The position numbers and the translations under genes are program-made. The notes beneath the pieces are model-generated. The model had not been told where the DNA came from. It saw only the letters and a program-made list of their open reading frames with translations, and did not search any database. A DNA stretch of 64,000 bases from CAYWVR01 sp964461715. GTDB lineage: Bacteria; Planctomycetota; Phycisphaerae; FEN-1346. This document shows positions 1 through 8,728 of this stretch, piece by piece (positions within the stretch are counted from its first letter, which is position 1; each line of letters begins with the position of its first letter). The stretch lies in assembly GCA_964461715.1 (NCBI GenBank), contig CAYWVR010000004.1, forward strand, positions 1-64,000, read 5' to 3'.

Positions 1-60
1 TACGACCTCTACGGCCTGACGGACGAGGAAATCCGCATCGTCGAAGACGCCGCGCCGTAG
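1..60 (+). CDS. C-terminal tail of a probable DNA methyltransferase (partial)
   Basis: Only the last 19 codons and a TAG stop are inside the window. The visible end reads YDLYGLTDEEIRIVE followed by DAAP. This ending is typical of large class I DNA methyltransferases of type II/IIG restriction-modification or BREX PglX type, which often close with a 'LYGLTEEEI.IVE' segment. That is family knowledge; nothing catalytic is in view, so the type of system cannot be decided. A 204-bp gap separates it from the next gene, which looks unrelated. Confidence 0.5.
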   Translation, partial: YDLYGLTDEEIRIVEDAAP

Positions 61-264
61 TGCAATGACGCGCCGGGCCGTCCTTGTGAAGCCGCCTCCT
101 CCTGCATCGTGCCGCGCGCCTCCGGCGCGGCGCGCCTCCGGCTCGGCGGCGCCGCCCTGTCGAGGCCCGACGGCGAAGGTCAAAGGACCGGCCGCTTCAC
201 GCGCCGGGCGGGTTATTATGGGGGGACCGAGGCGGCGGAACAAACCTTCAGACAGGAGTGAGGC

Positions 265-2004
265 ATGAAACGTCTGGCGATCATCGTGGCGACGGCGGGG
301 TTGCTGGCGACCGGGGCGGCGGCGGCCGAGGAGCCGTGGCCGAGGGAGATGCCGGGCCACACGGAGGTGAAGCCGGGGGAGCATCCGCGGCTCCTGTTTC
401 GCGAGAGCGAGCTGGAGGGTCTCCGCAAGAAGGCCGAGACCCCGGTCGGCCGCGCCATCCTCAAGCGGCTCGGCGAGATGCTGAACGGCGGGGACGGGCG
501 CACGATGCCCGGCGACATGGGCGCGGGGTCCGGGCCGGCGGAGTTCGCCCACCCGGGCGCGGGGAGCACGTTTACCATCTCTCACGTTGCCGGCTACGGT
601 TTTCTCTACCAGATCACCCGGGACGAGCTCTACGCCGACCTGGGCCGCCGCGCCATGGACGCGGCCCTGGCGGGATGGCGGGGGGCGGACGATCGGTACT
701 CGTTCCGGAACCCGAGCGGGGCCCTGCGGGCGGGGCCGTCGGTGGGGTGGTACGCGGTCGGCTGGGACCTTTGCTACGACGGGTGGGCTCCGGCTTACCG
801 GGCCACGATCGCCAAGGAACTCGCGAACTATAACGAGGGTTCGAGCCGTTCGCTGGCCGAGCTGGTTCGCGGCAGCCGTCACAGCCCGCGTTCGAACCAC
901 TGGGGCATGCAGGTGGGGGGCGGGGCGATGGCCATCCTCGCCCTTAGCAAGGAACCGGGGGCCGACACGGGCCAGATCGAGGGGCTCCTGAAGGTGAGCG
1001 AGAAGTCGATGATCCGGAACCTGACCGAGGGCTTCGGCGACGGCGGGTATTTCACCGAGGGCGACGGAACGGGCAGCATGTCGAGCCACATCATCTTCCT
1101 CCAGGCCCTGGACGCATGGCGGAATGTGCTCGGCAAGGATTTCATCACGCCGCGACCCCATGCCCAGTGGACGAGCCTGCGGTGGATGCTGGGCACGGTC
1201 GTTGCGGGCGGCAAGCCGCACTTCCACAGCCGCGACGGCTACCCGCACAACGTATGGGACCGCAAGGGCATCAGCGGCGCGGGGTACTTCGGGACGGGCT
1301 TCGCCGTCGCGACCCCGCCGCAGAAGGCCGCGTGGCTCTGGTTCTACGACCAGTTCTTCAAGGCCCGGGACCTGAAGGCCGGCACGCCGTACGACACGGC
1401 CAGCTATCTGCCGCACACCGCGGTGATGGCGTATGTGAACTGGCCGATGCACATCGCTCCGGTGAACCCCGCCGCGTGCATCCCGCGGGCCGGCGTGGAC
1501 CATAAGTTCTCGTACTGCATGTTCCGCAACCGGTTCCAGGACGGCGACGATACGGTGATCACGTTCCTCGGGAAGCGTCCGCGAGGCCACACGAAAGACA
1601 AGGAGATCGGGGCGATCTGGATCACCTCGTTCGGCGAGCGGAGCACGTGGGGCGAGATGCGCGGCGACATCACGCATTTCGAGGCGCACGACGATGGGAG
1701 CGCGACGGTGAGCGTGTCGAGCGGCACGCACCTGGCGGTGGATTTCTCCGGCCACGCCGGGGCCGATATGCTGGTGATGGTCGGGCCGGGCGCGGGGAAG
1801 GGCACGACGGTCGAGGCGGGCGGCGTCGTGTATCACGTCAAGTTCCTCACGAAGGGCAAGGCCCCCACGCCCAAGGCCCGGGGCGAGGGCCTCGTTGTCG
1901 GGGAGCAGACCGTCTCGGTCAAGGACGGGCGCCTGGTGTTGGGCCGCGTCGCCCCGGTGTGGGACGGACCCATCGCGGAGGTCAAGGCAGGCGCCGAGCG
2001 CTAG
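265..2004 (+). CDS. Secreted heparinase II/III-like (alpha/alpha-toroid) protein
   Basis: 579 aa with a clear signal peptide (MKRLAIIVATAGLLATGAAA, cleavage about residue 21). The segment HPRLLFRESELEGLRKKAET, about residues 40-60, is the usual opening of the heparinase II/III-like and alginate-lyase-fold proteins of Planctomycetota. A middle NHWGMQ motif and a Gly-rich GDGGYFTEGDGTG segment fit the alpha/alpha-barrel, and the C-terminal third is beta-rich. ACAGGAGTG (about 253-261) is a good ribosome binding site just before the ATG. The likely role is binding or eliminative cleavage of an acidic polysaccharide outside the cytoplasm; the substrate is unknown. A secreted beta-helix protein follows at 4517, separated by a two-component pair that might control both. 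Family assignment is by motif only. Confidence 0.6.
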   Translation: MKRLAIIVATAGLLATGAAAAEEPWPREMPGHTEVKPGEHPRLLFRESELEGLRKKAETPVGRAILKRLGEMLNGGDGRTMPGDMGAGSGPAEFAHPGAGSTFTISHVAGYGFLYQITRDELYADLGRRAMDAALAGWRGADDRYSFRNPSGALRAGPSVGWYAVGWDLCYDGWAPAYRATIAKELANYNEGSSRSLAELVRGSRHSPRSNHWGMQVGGGAMAILALSKEPGADTGQIEGLLKVSEKSMIRNLTEGFGDGGYFTEGDGTGSMSSHIIFLQALDAWRNVLGKDFITPRPHAQWTSLRWMLGTVVAGGKPHFHSRDGYPHNVWDRKGISGAGYFGTGFAVATPPQKAAWLWFYDQFFKARDLKAGTPYDTASYLPHTAVMAYVNWPMHIAPVNPAACIPRAGVDHKFSYCMFRNRFQDGDDTVITFLGKRPRGHTKDKEIGAIWITSFGERSTWGEMRGDITHFEAHDDGSATVSVSSGTHLAVDFSGHAGADMLVMVGPGAGKGTTVEAGGVVYHVKFLTKGKAPTPKARGEGLVVGEQTVSVKDGRLVLGRVAPVWDGPIAEVKAGAER

Positions 2005-2128
2005 ACATCGGGCACGGGGCGAACGGCCGACCGGGGCGCCGCGGGGCCCGGGGGCCGACCTGGACCAGGGCGAGACGCACGGGCAGGCAACCCGGCCGGG
2101 GCGACAACCCGGCTCACACCGGCGCCTG

Positions 2129-2144
2129 CCCGGCGCGGGTTTTT
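2129..2144 (+). terminator. Weak terminator-like hairpin
   Basis: CCCG (2129-2132) and CGGG (2136-2139) form a short stem with a GCG loop, followed at once by TTTTT (2140-2144). The stem is only 4 bp, so this is a weak candidate for ending the 265-2004 transcript. Confidence 0.35.
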
Positions 2145-2163
2145 CTCACGTTTTACTTTACCT

Positions 2164-2193
2164 TTGGCACGCCATGCTCCGGTGTGCTAAGAT
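2164..2193 (+). promoter_or_regulatory. Sigma70-like promoter of the histidine kinase/regulator pair
   Basis: TTGGCA (2164-2169), an 18-bp spacer and TAAGAT (2188-2193). The expected transcript start is near 2200, giving a leader of about 95 nt before the ATG at 2296. The upstream reading frame opening at 2197 would start at the transcript start, which argues against it as the gene start. Confidence 0.5.
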
Positions 2194-2295
2194 TCAATGA
2201 AGCTGTACGTCGCACACACGTCTTGCTGTGACGGGATGCTGGCCGCGCCGCGCTTCCATCCGGCCGCGCGGCCCGCAGGCGCAGGGGAGGGGTCT

Positions 2296-3399
2296 ATGGC
2301 GTCGGCGTCGGAAGGCAACGAGACGCGGGGTCCGCGCTATGATGCGCAGATGCGGGCCCTCGTCCTGGACGCCATGGCCGACCGGGTCGCCTGCTACGCG
2401 CCCGACCAAACATTCCAGTGGGCCAACCGGGCCGTCGCCGAATCGGTCGGCATGACGGCCGAGGCGCTGGTGGGGCGGCCCTGCCGGGAGGTCTGGCAGG
2501 GGCGCGACGGGACCTGCGACGGGTGCCCCGTGCCTGCGGCGCGCGAGGCCCGCGAGCCTTGCGAGGGGGAGATGGCCACCCCCGACGGCCGGGTCTGGGC
2601 GCTGCGGGCCTACCCCGTTCTGGACGAGGGGGGGCGGGTGACGGCCTTGGTGGCGTTCGGCCAGGACGTGACCGAGCGGAAACGCATGGAGGAGGACCTG
2701 AAGCGACGCGAGGCTCATTTCGCGGAGCTGACGGCCCGGCTCACGCGCGTCGAGGAGCACTCCCGCTACCTCCTCGCGGCCGACCTCCACGACGACGTCG
2801 CCCAGGTCCTCTCGGCGGCCAAGCTCAAGCTGCGGGCCCTCGAAGCCGACGCGGACGAGCACGCCGCGCCCCGGCTGGCCGCGGCCCGCGGCCTGGTGGA
2901 CGCGGCCCTGGAAGGCATTCGCCGGGCGGTGCTCGACCTCGGGCCGCCTGTCCTCTACGAGCTGGACCTGGCGCAGGCCCTCGGGTGGCTCATCGACCGG
3001 ACGCGCGACGAGACGGGCGTCGAGATCACCTTCGAGAGCGACGAGGCCTCGCCGTCCGATGGGTCCCTGCCGGAGGAGTTGCGGGTGGCCCTCTTCCGGG
3101 CCGCCCGAGAGCTGCTCACCAATGCTGTTCGCCACGCGTGTCCGACCCACGTTCACGTGGCCCTGGCGCGGGCCGACGACGAGGTCCGTCTCAGCGTCGA
3201 CGACGACGGCTCGGGTTTCGACCCGAAGGCCGTCCACGAACCGCCCGACGCCGAGGGCGGATTCGGCCTCTTCGGCGTCCGCGAGCGCATGGTCTATTTG
3301 GGCGGACGGTTGGAGATCGAGTCGTCGCCGAGGCGCGGCGCCCGCGCGACGGTTTCCGTACCGATCAGGGGCGGCCGAGGGGAGGTGGAGGATGGCTGA
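2296..3399 (+). CDS. Soluble PAS-domain sensor histidine kinase (HisKA_3 / NarL-type)
   Basis: 367 aa. A PAS domain spans about residues 20-130 and carries a cysteine cluster (C63, C74 and C77 in GTCDGCP), which could be redox- or metal-responsive. A coiled segment about 127-160 leads to the HisKA_3 dimerisation helix, with phospho-acceptor H165 in ADLHDDVAQVLSA. The HATPase domain follows, with an N-box (ELLTNAVRHA), DDDGSGF and GGFGLFGVRERM. There is no transmembrane segment or signal peptide, so it should sense a cytoplasmic cue. I chose the ATG at 2296 because GGGGAGGGG lies 3-11 nt upstream; the open frame itself begins at 2197. It overlaps the response regulator by 8 bp, so the two are translationally coupled and should be cognate partners. 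Confidence 0.85.
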   Translation: MASASEGNETRGPRYDAQMRALVLDAMADRVACYAPDQTFQWANRAVAESVGMTAEALVGRPCREVWQGRDGTCDGCPVPAAREAREPCEGEMATPDGRVWALRAYPVLDEGGRVTALVAFGQDVTERKRMEEDLKRREAHFAELTARLTRVEEHSRYLLAADLHDDVAQVLSAAKLKLRALEADADEHAAPRLAAARGLVDAALEGIRRAVLDLGPPVLYELDLAQALGWLIDRTRDETGVEITFESDEASPSDGSLPEELRVALFRAARELLTNAVRHACPTHVHVALARADDEVRLSVDDDGSGFDPKAVHEPPDAEGGFGLFGVRERMVYLGGRLEIESSPRRGARATVSVPIRGGRGEVEDG

Positions 3400-4057
3400 G
3401 CCTGCACCCGTGACGATCCTTCTGGTCGACGATCACCGCATCATCCGCGAGGGCCTGAGGGCCCTGCTCAGGACCGACCCCGCCTTCGAGGTCGTCGGCG
3501 AGGCCGAGAACGGGCGCGAGGCCGTCCGCCTTGCCCGCGCCCTCGCCCCCGACGTCGTCATCATGGACGTGACCATGCCGGACCTCAACGGCATCGACGC
3601 CACCCTCCGGGTCAAGGGCGACCGCCCCGAGACCCGCGTCATCGCCCTCTCGGTCCACACCGACCCGAGCTTTGCCGACGAGATGCTGAAGGCCGGGGCC
3701 GAGGGGTACGTGGTCAAGAGCTCGGCGTTCGACAACCTGGCGGAGGCCATCCGGCGGGTGATGGCGGGCCAGATATACCTGAGCCCGGGCCTGGCCGACG
3801 CCGCCGTCGGGGCCTACCTGGCGAGGCAGCCCGAGCGCGGTTCCCCGCCGCGCCTCAGCCTCACGCCGCGCGAGCGCGAGGTGCTCCAGCTCCTGGCCGA
3901 GGGGTACGGGGCGAAGGAGGCGGCGGCCCATCTGCACATCAGCCCGAGCACCGTCGACAGCCACCGGGCCCACGTCATGCAGAAGCTGGGCGTGGGGAGC
4001 ATGGCCGAGCTGACGAAGTACGCCGTGCGGGCGGGGCTGACGGATCTGGAGCCGTAA
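3392..4057 (+). CDS. NarL/FixJ-type response regulator (REC + LuxR HTH)
   Basis: 221 aa. The receiver domain spans about residues 6-122 with acidic pocket D13/D14, phospho-acceptor D59 in VVIMDVTMPD, a Ser switch near 97 and Lys in VVKSS near 109. The C-terminal LuxR-type helix-turn-helix (about 150-215) contains LTPREREVLQLLAEGYGAKE and ISPSTVDSHR. GGAGGTGG (3381-3388) precedes the ATG, which sits 8 bp inside the kinase gene. The pair is a complete two-component system. The nearest downstream target would be the secreted beta-helix gene at 4517, but no operator can be recognised by eye. Confidence 0.92.
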   Translation: MAEPAPVTILLVDDHRIIREGLRALLRTDPAFEVVGEAENGREAVRLARALAPDVVIMDVTMPDLNGIDATLRVKGDRPETRVIALSVHTDPSFADEMLKAGAEGYVVKSSAFDNLAEAIRRVMAGQIYLSPGLADAAVGAYLARQPERGSPPRLSLTPREREVLQLLAEGYGAKEAAAHLHISPSTVDSHRAHVMQKLGVGSMAELTKYAVRAGLTDLEP

Positions 4058-4516
4058 CGCATGCCTTTTCGCCGGCCTTGGGCTTGCGTGGTGCTGCGGG
4101 GGCGCAGGGGCCCCCAAGGATGGCGCGCGCGGGCCGGCAATCTGCCTGTGGCACAGGGTGCAAGGGGCCCGGGACGCAAAGACGCCGGGGACGGGCCCTC
4201 GAAGGACCCGTCCCCGTCCCATCCCGGCGCAAGGGGGGGAGCCGCGCGCCGAAGACCAAACTATCTATCCTATTCTTCGGCAGACATGCCCGAGTCGACC
4301 ATAGCGGATTCCTTGATTTCGAACTCGGCAATGGGCGTAGGGGGCGACGTCGCGGCGGCGCACGCGCACGGGGCCCGGGACGCCGCGCGGCGTTGCGGCG
4401 GCGCCCTTGGCCTTGCGATGTGCAAGGGGAACGGCACGGCCGGGCCCCGAATCCCCCGAGTCCGGCACGTGTCAAAAGCCGGGTCATGGCGAATGCGAAG
4501 GAAGGAGCACCCGATC
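4058..4516 (+). other. 459-bp intergenic region with hairpin and riboswitch-like motif
   Basis: No gene is supported here; reading frames that cross it lack ribosome binding sites. It holds GGGACGCAAAG at 4171-4181, an 11-nt match to a conserved block of c-di-GMP-I (GEMM) riboswitches, with GCACAGGG 20 nt upstream. It also holds a strong hairpin, GGGGACGGG (4187-4195) pairing with CCCGTCCCC (4207-4215), without a U tract. A locally AT-richer stretch (about 4256-4325) may carry a promoter, but no clear -35/-10 pair is visible. Confidence 0.4.
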
Positions 4517-6859
4517 GTGCGAGCGGGGGCACGTGTGGCGGTTCTGGCGGCGGCGATGATCGCGGGCGGCGCGGCGCGGGGGGCCGAGCCCCTCGAGTAC
4601 GTCTTCCCGGACGATGCCCACATCCTCGACGTCCAGCGCGACTTCGGGGCCAGGGGCGACGGCCGGACCGACGACACGGCGGCCCTTCAGGCGGCCATCG
4701 TCGAGGCCCTCTCCGGCCCGTACCGCAACCCCAAGTTCATCTACCTCCCGAACGGCACCTACCTCCTGAGCAAGCCCCTCAAGGCCCGCGTCACCGACGC
4801 CCCGCCCGGCCAGGGCGGATGGAGCGACGGGTGGCGGTCCGGCATGAACCTGTGCGGCCGGACCCGCGACGGCGTCGTCCTCAAGCTCAAGGACCGGTGC
4901 CCCGGCTTCACGAACCCCGCCGAGCCCCGGGCCGTCCTCATCACCGGCTCCACCGGCCACGGCGCCAAGCACGACAGCCGCATCGGCGGGTGGGGCAACG
5001 AGGCCTTCCAGAACACCCTCAAGAACTTCACCGTGGACGTGGGGCGCGGCAACCCGGGGGCCGTGGGCGTCGATTTCCTCGCCTCGAACCGCGGGGCCCT
5101 GACCGACGTCACGATCCGCTCGAGCGACCCGAGGGGGGTCGGCCACGCCGGCATCGACATGACCCGCGCCTGGCCCGGGCCCGGCCTCGTGCAGCACGTC
5201 GCCATCGAGGGCTTCGACGTCGGCATCCGCCAGGGCCACATGGACAACTCGATGACCTTCGAGCACATCGCCCTGGCGGGCCAGCGCGTCTGCGGCATCG
5301 CCGGCAAAGGCAGCCCGACGATGAGCATGCGCGGCATCGTGAGCCGGGGCGCCGTGCCTGTCTTCCGAAGCGAGGGCGGCGGGTCCGGCATGATCATGAT
5401 CCTGGACAGCACTTTCACCTACACCGGCTCCGGCCAGGCCCCGCCCGCGGTCGAGAACCGCGACAACCTGTTCCTGAACAACGTGACCGTCGAGGGCTAT
5501 CCCACCGTCGTCAAGAACGAGGGCAAGAACCTCCGCGAGGACCTTTCGCTCCAGGGCGGCTCGGGAACCGTCGACCAATACTTCTCCCGCGACCCCTTGC
5601 GCCTCTTCCCCGGCCCGGAGCGCGTGCCCGACCTCCCGGTCAAGGAAACGCCGCGCTGGCACTCGACCGACCTTTCGGAGTGGGCCAACGTCCGCGACTT
5701 CGGCGCCCACCCGGAGGGCAAGGCCGTCGATTTCACGACCCGCCTCGCCTACACGCGCGTCGACCCGCAGATCAACTTCGGCTGGGGCGGCGGCGGGCCG
5801 GGCGAGCCGCTCGGAAACGACAACTTCTCCATCCGTTGGACGGGCGAGATCAAGGCCCCCGCCTCCGGCGAGTACACGTTCTACTATGACCTGAACGATC
5901 GCGGCCGCCTCCGGGTCGACGGAAAGCTCCTCGTCGACGAGTGGGAGAAGTATCACCGCGCCGAGTACCAGGGCAAGGTCGCCCTGGCCGCGGGCAAACG
6001 CGTGCCCATCCAGATCGAGTACTGGGAGAGCGGGCACCAGGCCTGGGCGAAGCTCGCCTGGTCCGGCCCCGGCATCGAGAAGCAGCCCGTCCCCACCGAG
6101 GTCCTCTACCCGACGGCCCAGGCCGCCGAGGCCAACGGACTGACCGGCCACTACTACGGCGGCGGGAACCCCGACATGACCGAGGCCTTCCAGAAGGCCC
6201 TCGACTCCGGGAAACGCGTCCTCTACGTCCCCAACGGCAGCTATAACGTCCAGGGCGAACTGGTCCTGCGCGGCAAGGTCCAGAAGCTGATCGGGATGGA
6301 GGCGGTGCTGGGCGGCACGACGATCCGTCTCGACGAGGGGACGCACCCGGTGGTCTTCGTCGAGCACCTCGGCGGCATCCAACTCCGCCACAACGCCACC
6401 CGCACCCTCGTCGTCCGCCACTGCTCCATCAAGCAGTACGAGAACACGCCGCGCGGTACGGGCGACATCTTTGTCGACGACGTGATGGGCGGCCACCCGC
6501 GAATCCACGGACCGCAGAGCTTCTGGGCCCGCCAGCTCAACTCCGAGTACGGCCGCATCCCCCAGCTCATCAACCGGGGCGGAAAGGTGTGGATCCTCGG
6601 CATGAAGGTCGAGAGCAAGATGCCCGTCATTATCAACGAAGGAGGGACGCTCGAATGCTACGCCCTCTACTCGATGACCAACCCGGCCCCCGACCCGACC
6701 ACCCCCATGATCCTCAACAAAGACGGCCGCATCGCCGTCTCCTTCGCCGACGGCGGCCAGAAGTCCTACCGCGTCAAGATCGAGGAGACCCGCGGTGCCG
6801 TCACGAAGAAGGACGAGGCGTGGCGGAGGGAGACGATGATGTACATCGGGGGAAAGTGA
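4517..6859 (+). CDS. Secreted beta-helix protein with PA14 domain (pectate-lyase-3/GH28-like)
   Basis: 780 aa from the GTG at 4517, which sits about 9 nt after GAAGGAGC (4501-4508) and gives a clean signal peptide (VRAGARVAVLAAAMIAGGAA, then RGAEP). An ATG at 4493 is in frame but has no ribosome binding site. The mature N-terminus has DFGARGDGRTDDTAALQAAI, the signature of the Pectate_lyase_3 right-handed beta-helix family. A PA14-type carbohydrate-binding module lies at about residues 415-540 (ASGEYTFYYDLNDRGRLRVD, RVPIQIEYWESG). A second beta-helix stretch follows to the end. The likely job is recognition or cleavage of a glycan outside the cytoplasm. No catalytic Asp set can be assigned by eye, so lyase versus hydrolase is open. 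Confidence 0.75.
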   Translation: MRAGARVAVLAAAMIAGGAARGAEPLEYVFPDDAHILDVQRDFGARGDGRTDDTAALQAAIVEALSGPYRNPKFIYLPNGTYLLSKPLKARVTDAPPGQGGWSDGWRSGMNLCGRTRDGVVLKLKDRCPGFTNPAEPRAVLITGSTGHGAKHDSRIGGWGNEAFQNTLKNFTVDVGRGNPGAVGVDFLASNRGALTDVTIRSSDPRGVGHAGIDMTRAWPGPGLVQHVAIEGFDVGIRQGHMDNSMTFEHIALAGQRVCGIAGKGSPTMSMRGIVSRGAVPVFRSEGGGSGMIMILDSTFTYTGSGQAPPAVENRDNLFLNNVTVEGYPTVVKNEGKNLREDLSLQGGSGTVDQYFSRDPLRLFPGPERVPDLPVKETPRWHSTDLSEWANVRDFGAHPEGKAVDFTTRLAYTRVDPQINFGWGGGGPGEPLGNDNFSIRWTGEIKAPASGEYTFYYDLNDRGRLRVDGKLLVDEWEKYHRAEYQGKVALAAGKRVPIQIEYWESGHQAWAKLAWSGPGIEKQPVPTEVLYPTAQAAEANGLTGHYYGGGNPDMTEAFQKALDSGKRVLYVPNGSYNVQGELVLRGKVQKLIGMEAVLGGTTIRLDEGTHPVVFVEHLGGIQLRHNATRTLVVRHCSIKQYENTPRGTGDIFVDDVMGGHPRIHGPQSFWARQLNSEYGRIPQLINRGGKVWILGMKVESKMPVIINEGGTLECYALYSMTNPAPDPTTPMILNKDGRIAVSFADGGQKSYRVKIEETRGAVTKKDEAWRRETMMYIGGK

Positions 6860-7008
6860 GAGGACGCGGCGAGGCCCTCCGGAGACGGGCGGCCGGGCCT
6901 TGGGCGGCGAGGTGACGGAGTGACCGGCGGGACAGGCCGCGAGCGAAGCAAACCGCAGAGGTGCCCCCCGCATCCAAGCCTTCCCGGGTCACGGAGTCAC
7001 CCGGTGGC

Positions 7009-7530
7009 CTACTCACCTTCCTTCTCGAACTCCAGTGCCGCCGAGTTGATGCAGTACCGAAGCCCCGTCGGCTGGGGACCGTCCTCGAAGACGTGGCCCA
7101 GGTGCCCGCCGCACCGGTCGCAGACGACCTCCGTGCGGACCATGAACAGGCTCCGGTCCTCTCGCTCCTCGACGGCGCCGGGCTCGACCGGCTGCGTGAA
7201 GCTCGGCCATCCCGTCCCGCTCTCGAACTTCGCTTCGGACGAGAAGAGCGGCTGCCCGCACCCGGCACAAGTGTAAAGGCCGGGGGCCTTCGTGTTCCAA
7301 TGCTTGCCGCGGAAGGCCCGCTCCGTGCCGGCCTCCCGGAGGATGTGGTACTGCTCGTCGGTGAGCTTCTCTCGCCAGTCGGCGTCGGTCAGGGTCACCT
7401 CGCGGTCGGTCGGGTCGCATGTCATGGCAGTCTCTCCCGGGTCTGTGCGGGCTGTGCCCGTCTCGTCGCATCCGACCGCCCACACGCCGGCGGCCAAGGC
7501 GACGGCCATCATGACGGCCGTCCATCGCAT
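7009..7530 (-). CDS. msrB: Peptide-methionine (R)-S-oxide reductase, lipoprotein form
   Basis: 173 aa. Residues 1-21 form a lipoprotein signal with a lipobox ending at C21 (VWAVGC), so the enzyme is probably anchored on the outer face of the inner membrane or in the outer membrane. The MsrB domain (about 42-170) has both zinc pairs, C88/C91 (CAGC) and C137/C140 (CDRC), the GTGWPSF segment, and the catalytic Cys160 in RYCINSAAL. It reduces methionine-R-sulfoxide in oxidised envelope proteins. The neighbouring minus-strand gene is a CNNM/CBS membrane protein about 83 bp upstream, with the 79-bp palindrome (7561-7639) in and before that gap; co-transcription is therefore doubtful. Confidence 0.93.
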   Translation of the reverse strand: MRWTAVMMAVALAAGVWAVGCDETGTARTDPGETAMTCDPTDREVTLTDADWREKLTDEQYHILREAGTERAFRGKHWNTKAPGLYTCAGCGQPLFSSEAKFESGTGWPSFTQPVEPGAVEEREDRSLFMVRTEVVCDRCGGHLGHVFEDGPQPTGLRYCINSAALEFEKEGE

Positions 7531-7560
7531 GTTTCAGCGCCTCCCTCCCGCACCCCCGCC

Positions 7561-7639
7561 TGACGCAAATCCTATCCTTGTGTTAGCGAAAACGGCTCCG
7601 GGAGCCGTTTTCGCTAACAGGCCGAAAGGATTTGCGTCA
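7561..7639. repeat. 79-bp perfectly centred nested palindrome
   Basis: Outer arms TGACGCAAATCCT (7561-7573) and AGGATTTGCGTCA (7627-7639) are exact reverse complements. Inner arms TGTTAGCGAAAACGGCTCC (7581-7599) and GGAGCCGTTTTCGCTAACA (7601-7619) are also exact, around a single central G at 7600. The two 7-nt spacers (ATCCTTG and GGCCGAA) do not pair. The inner part, AAAACGGCTCC.GGAGCCGTTTT, would act as a bidirectional rho-independent terminator. The outer arms are not needed for that and look like the ends of a small repeat element. Confidence 0.9.
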
Positions 7640-8672
7640 CGGGCGCCGTCTTTTCGACCCGCTCCGCCAGCCGGCGCGCGAGCTTCTGCATGTCCGCGAC
7701 GCGGTCCGTCTCGTCGAGGATCTCCTCCCCGAGGAGTGTCTCCAGCACGTCCTCCAGCGTCACGATGCCCACCGCCCCGCCGTACTCATCGACCACCAGA
7801 AAGAGGTGCTCTCGCCGCGCGATGAAATGCGCCAGCACGTCCCGCAGCCGCGCGAGCTCCGGCACGGCGTGAAGCGGCCGGGCCAGGTCCCGCATCCGCG
7901 CCGGCGGCCGACCCTCCCGCAGGGCGTCGAAGAGCTGGTGCCGGTGCACTAGGCCCACCACGTCGTCCAGCGATGTCTCGACCACCGGGATGCGGGCGAA
8001 GCGCGGCGGCTCCTCGGCGGTCGCCTCGCGGACCGTCTCGTCGGCCCCGAGCATAAAGACGACGGTGCGCGGCGTCATGACCTCCCTGACGGTCGTCTCG
8101 CGAAGCGCGATCAGGTTCCGGATCACGCGCGACTCGCTCCGGTCGATGGCCCCTTCCTCCAGGGCCAGCGACGCGAGGCTTCGGACCTCGTCGCGGCTGA
8201 CCTTCGGGGCCGCCTGGTCCCGGTGCGACAGGAGCTTCGAGACCGCGTCGCACACCGAGACCATGGGCTTCAGGGCGATCATCATCCCCCCCACCGTCCA
8301 CGCCGTAAAAGGCGCCAGACCCTTGGCGTGCACCGCCCCGAGCGTCTTCGGGACGATCTCCGAGACCACCAGCACCAGCAGCGTCACGACGACGCTCACC
8401 GCCCCGACCCAGGCGCTGCCCCAGAGGCGGGCGGCCTGGGCGCCGACGCCGGCGGCACCCAGCGTGTGGGCGAACGTGTTCAACGTCAGGATCGCCGCCA
8501 GCGGACGGTCCACGTCGTCCTTCATCCGCATCAGCCGCTTCCCCACCCGCCGCCCCTGCTCGACGAGCACGGCGACATGCGAGCGCGGCACGCTCAAGAG
8601 GGCCGCCTCCAGCAGACTGCACAGGAAGGACACCCCCAACGCCACCACCAGATACGCCACCAGTAAAGCCAT
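7614..8672 (-). CDS. CNNM/CBS-domain membrane protein (HlyC/CorC family)
   Basis: 352 aa. The N-terminal CNNM (DUF21) membrane domain spans about residues 1-180 with hydrophobic segments at 3-28, 60-85, 88-110 and 122-142. A tandem CBS module follows (about 197-315; EVMTPRTVVFML opens it, then FLVVDEYGGAVGIVTLEDVLETLLGEE). Family members are linked to Mg2+/Co2+ export or membrane divalent-cation homeostasis. The protein ends soon after the CBS pair: its last eight codons and its stop are supplied by the palindrome at 7561-7639, and the FAD-binding CorC_HlyC C-terminal domain is missing. A consensus promoter lies 57-85 bp upstream. Confidence 0.85.
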   Translation of the reverse strand: MALLVAYLVVALGVSFLCSLLEAALLSVPRSHVAVLVEQGRRVGKRLMRMKDDVDRPLAAILTLNTFAHTLGAAGVGAQAARLWGSAWVGAVSVVVTLLVLVVSEIVPKTLGAVHAKGLAPFTAWTVGGMMIALKPMVSVCDAVSKLLSHRDQAAPKVSRDEVRSLASLALEEGAIDRSESRVIRNLIALRETTVREVMTPRTVVFMLGADETVREATAEEPPRFARIPVVETSLDDVVGLVHRHQLFDALREGRPPARMRDLARPLHAVPELARLRDVLAHFIARREHLFLVVDEYGGAVGIVTLEDVLETLLGEEILDETDRVADMQKLARRLAERVEKTAPVTQILSAC

Positions 8673-8728
8673 CGGTCCTTTCCCTTGCGTAACCGTCCCG
8701 CGGCCGACCCCCGGGCGCCGAGTCTTGC

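Noticed and set aside
4408..4428. Sigma54-like TTGGCC...TGTGCA element
   Set aside because: The GG-to-GC spacing is one base too long for a sigma54 promoter, and no enhancer-binding activator is nearby.
4484..6973. Minus-strand 829-codon frame over the beta-helix gene
   Set aside because: Repetitive Val-Asp-Gly shadow composition; the plus strand shows clear PA14 and pectate-lyase-3 motifs.
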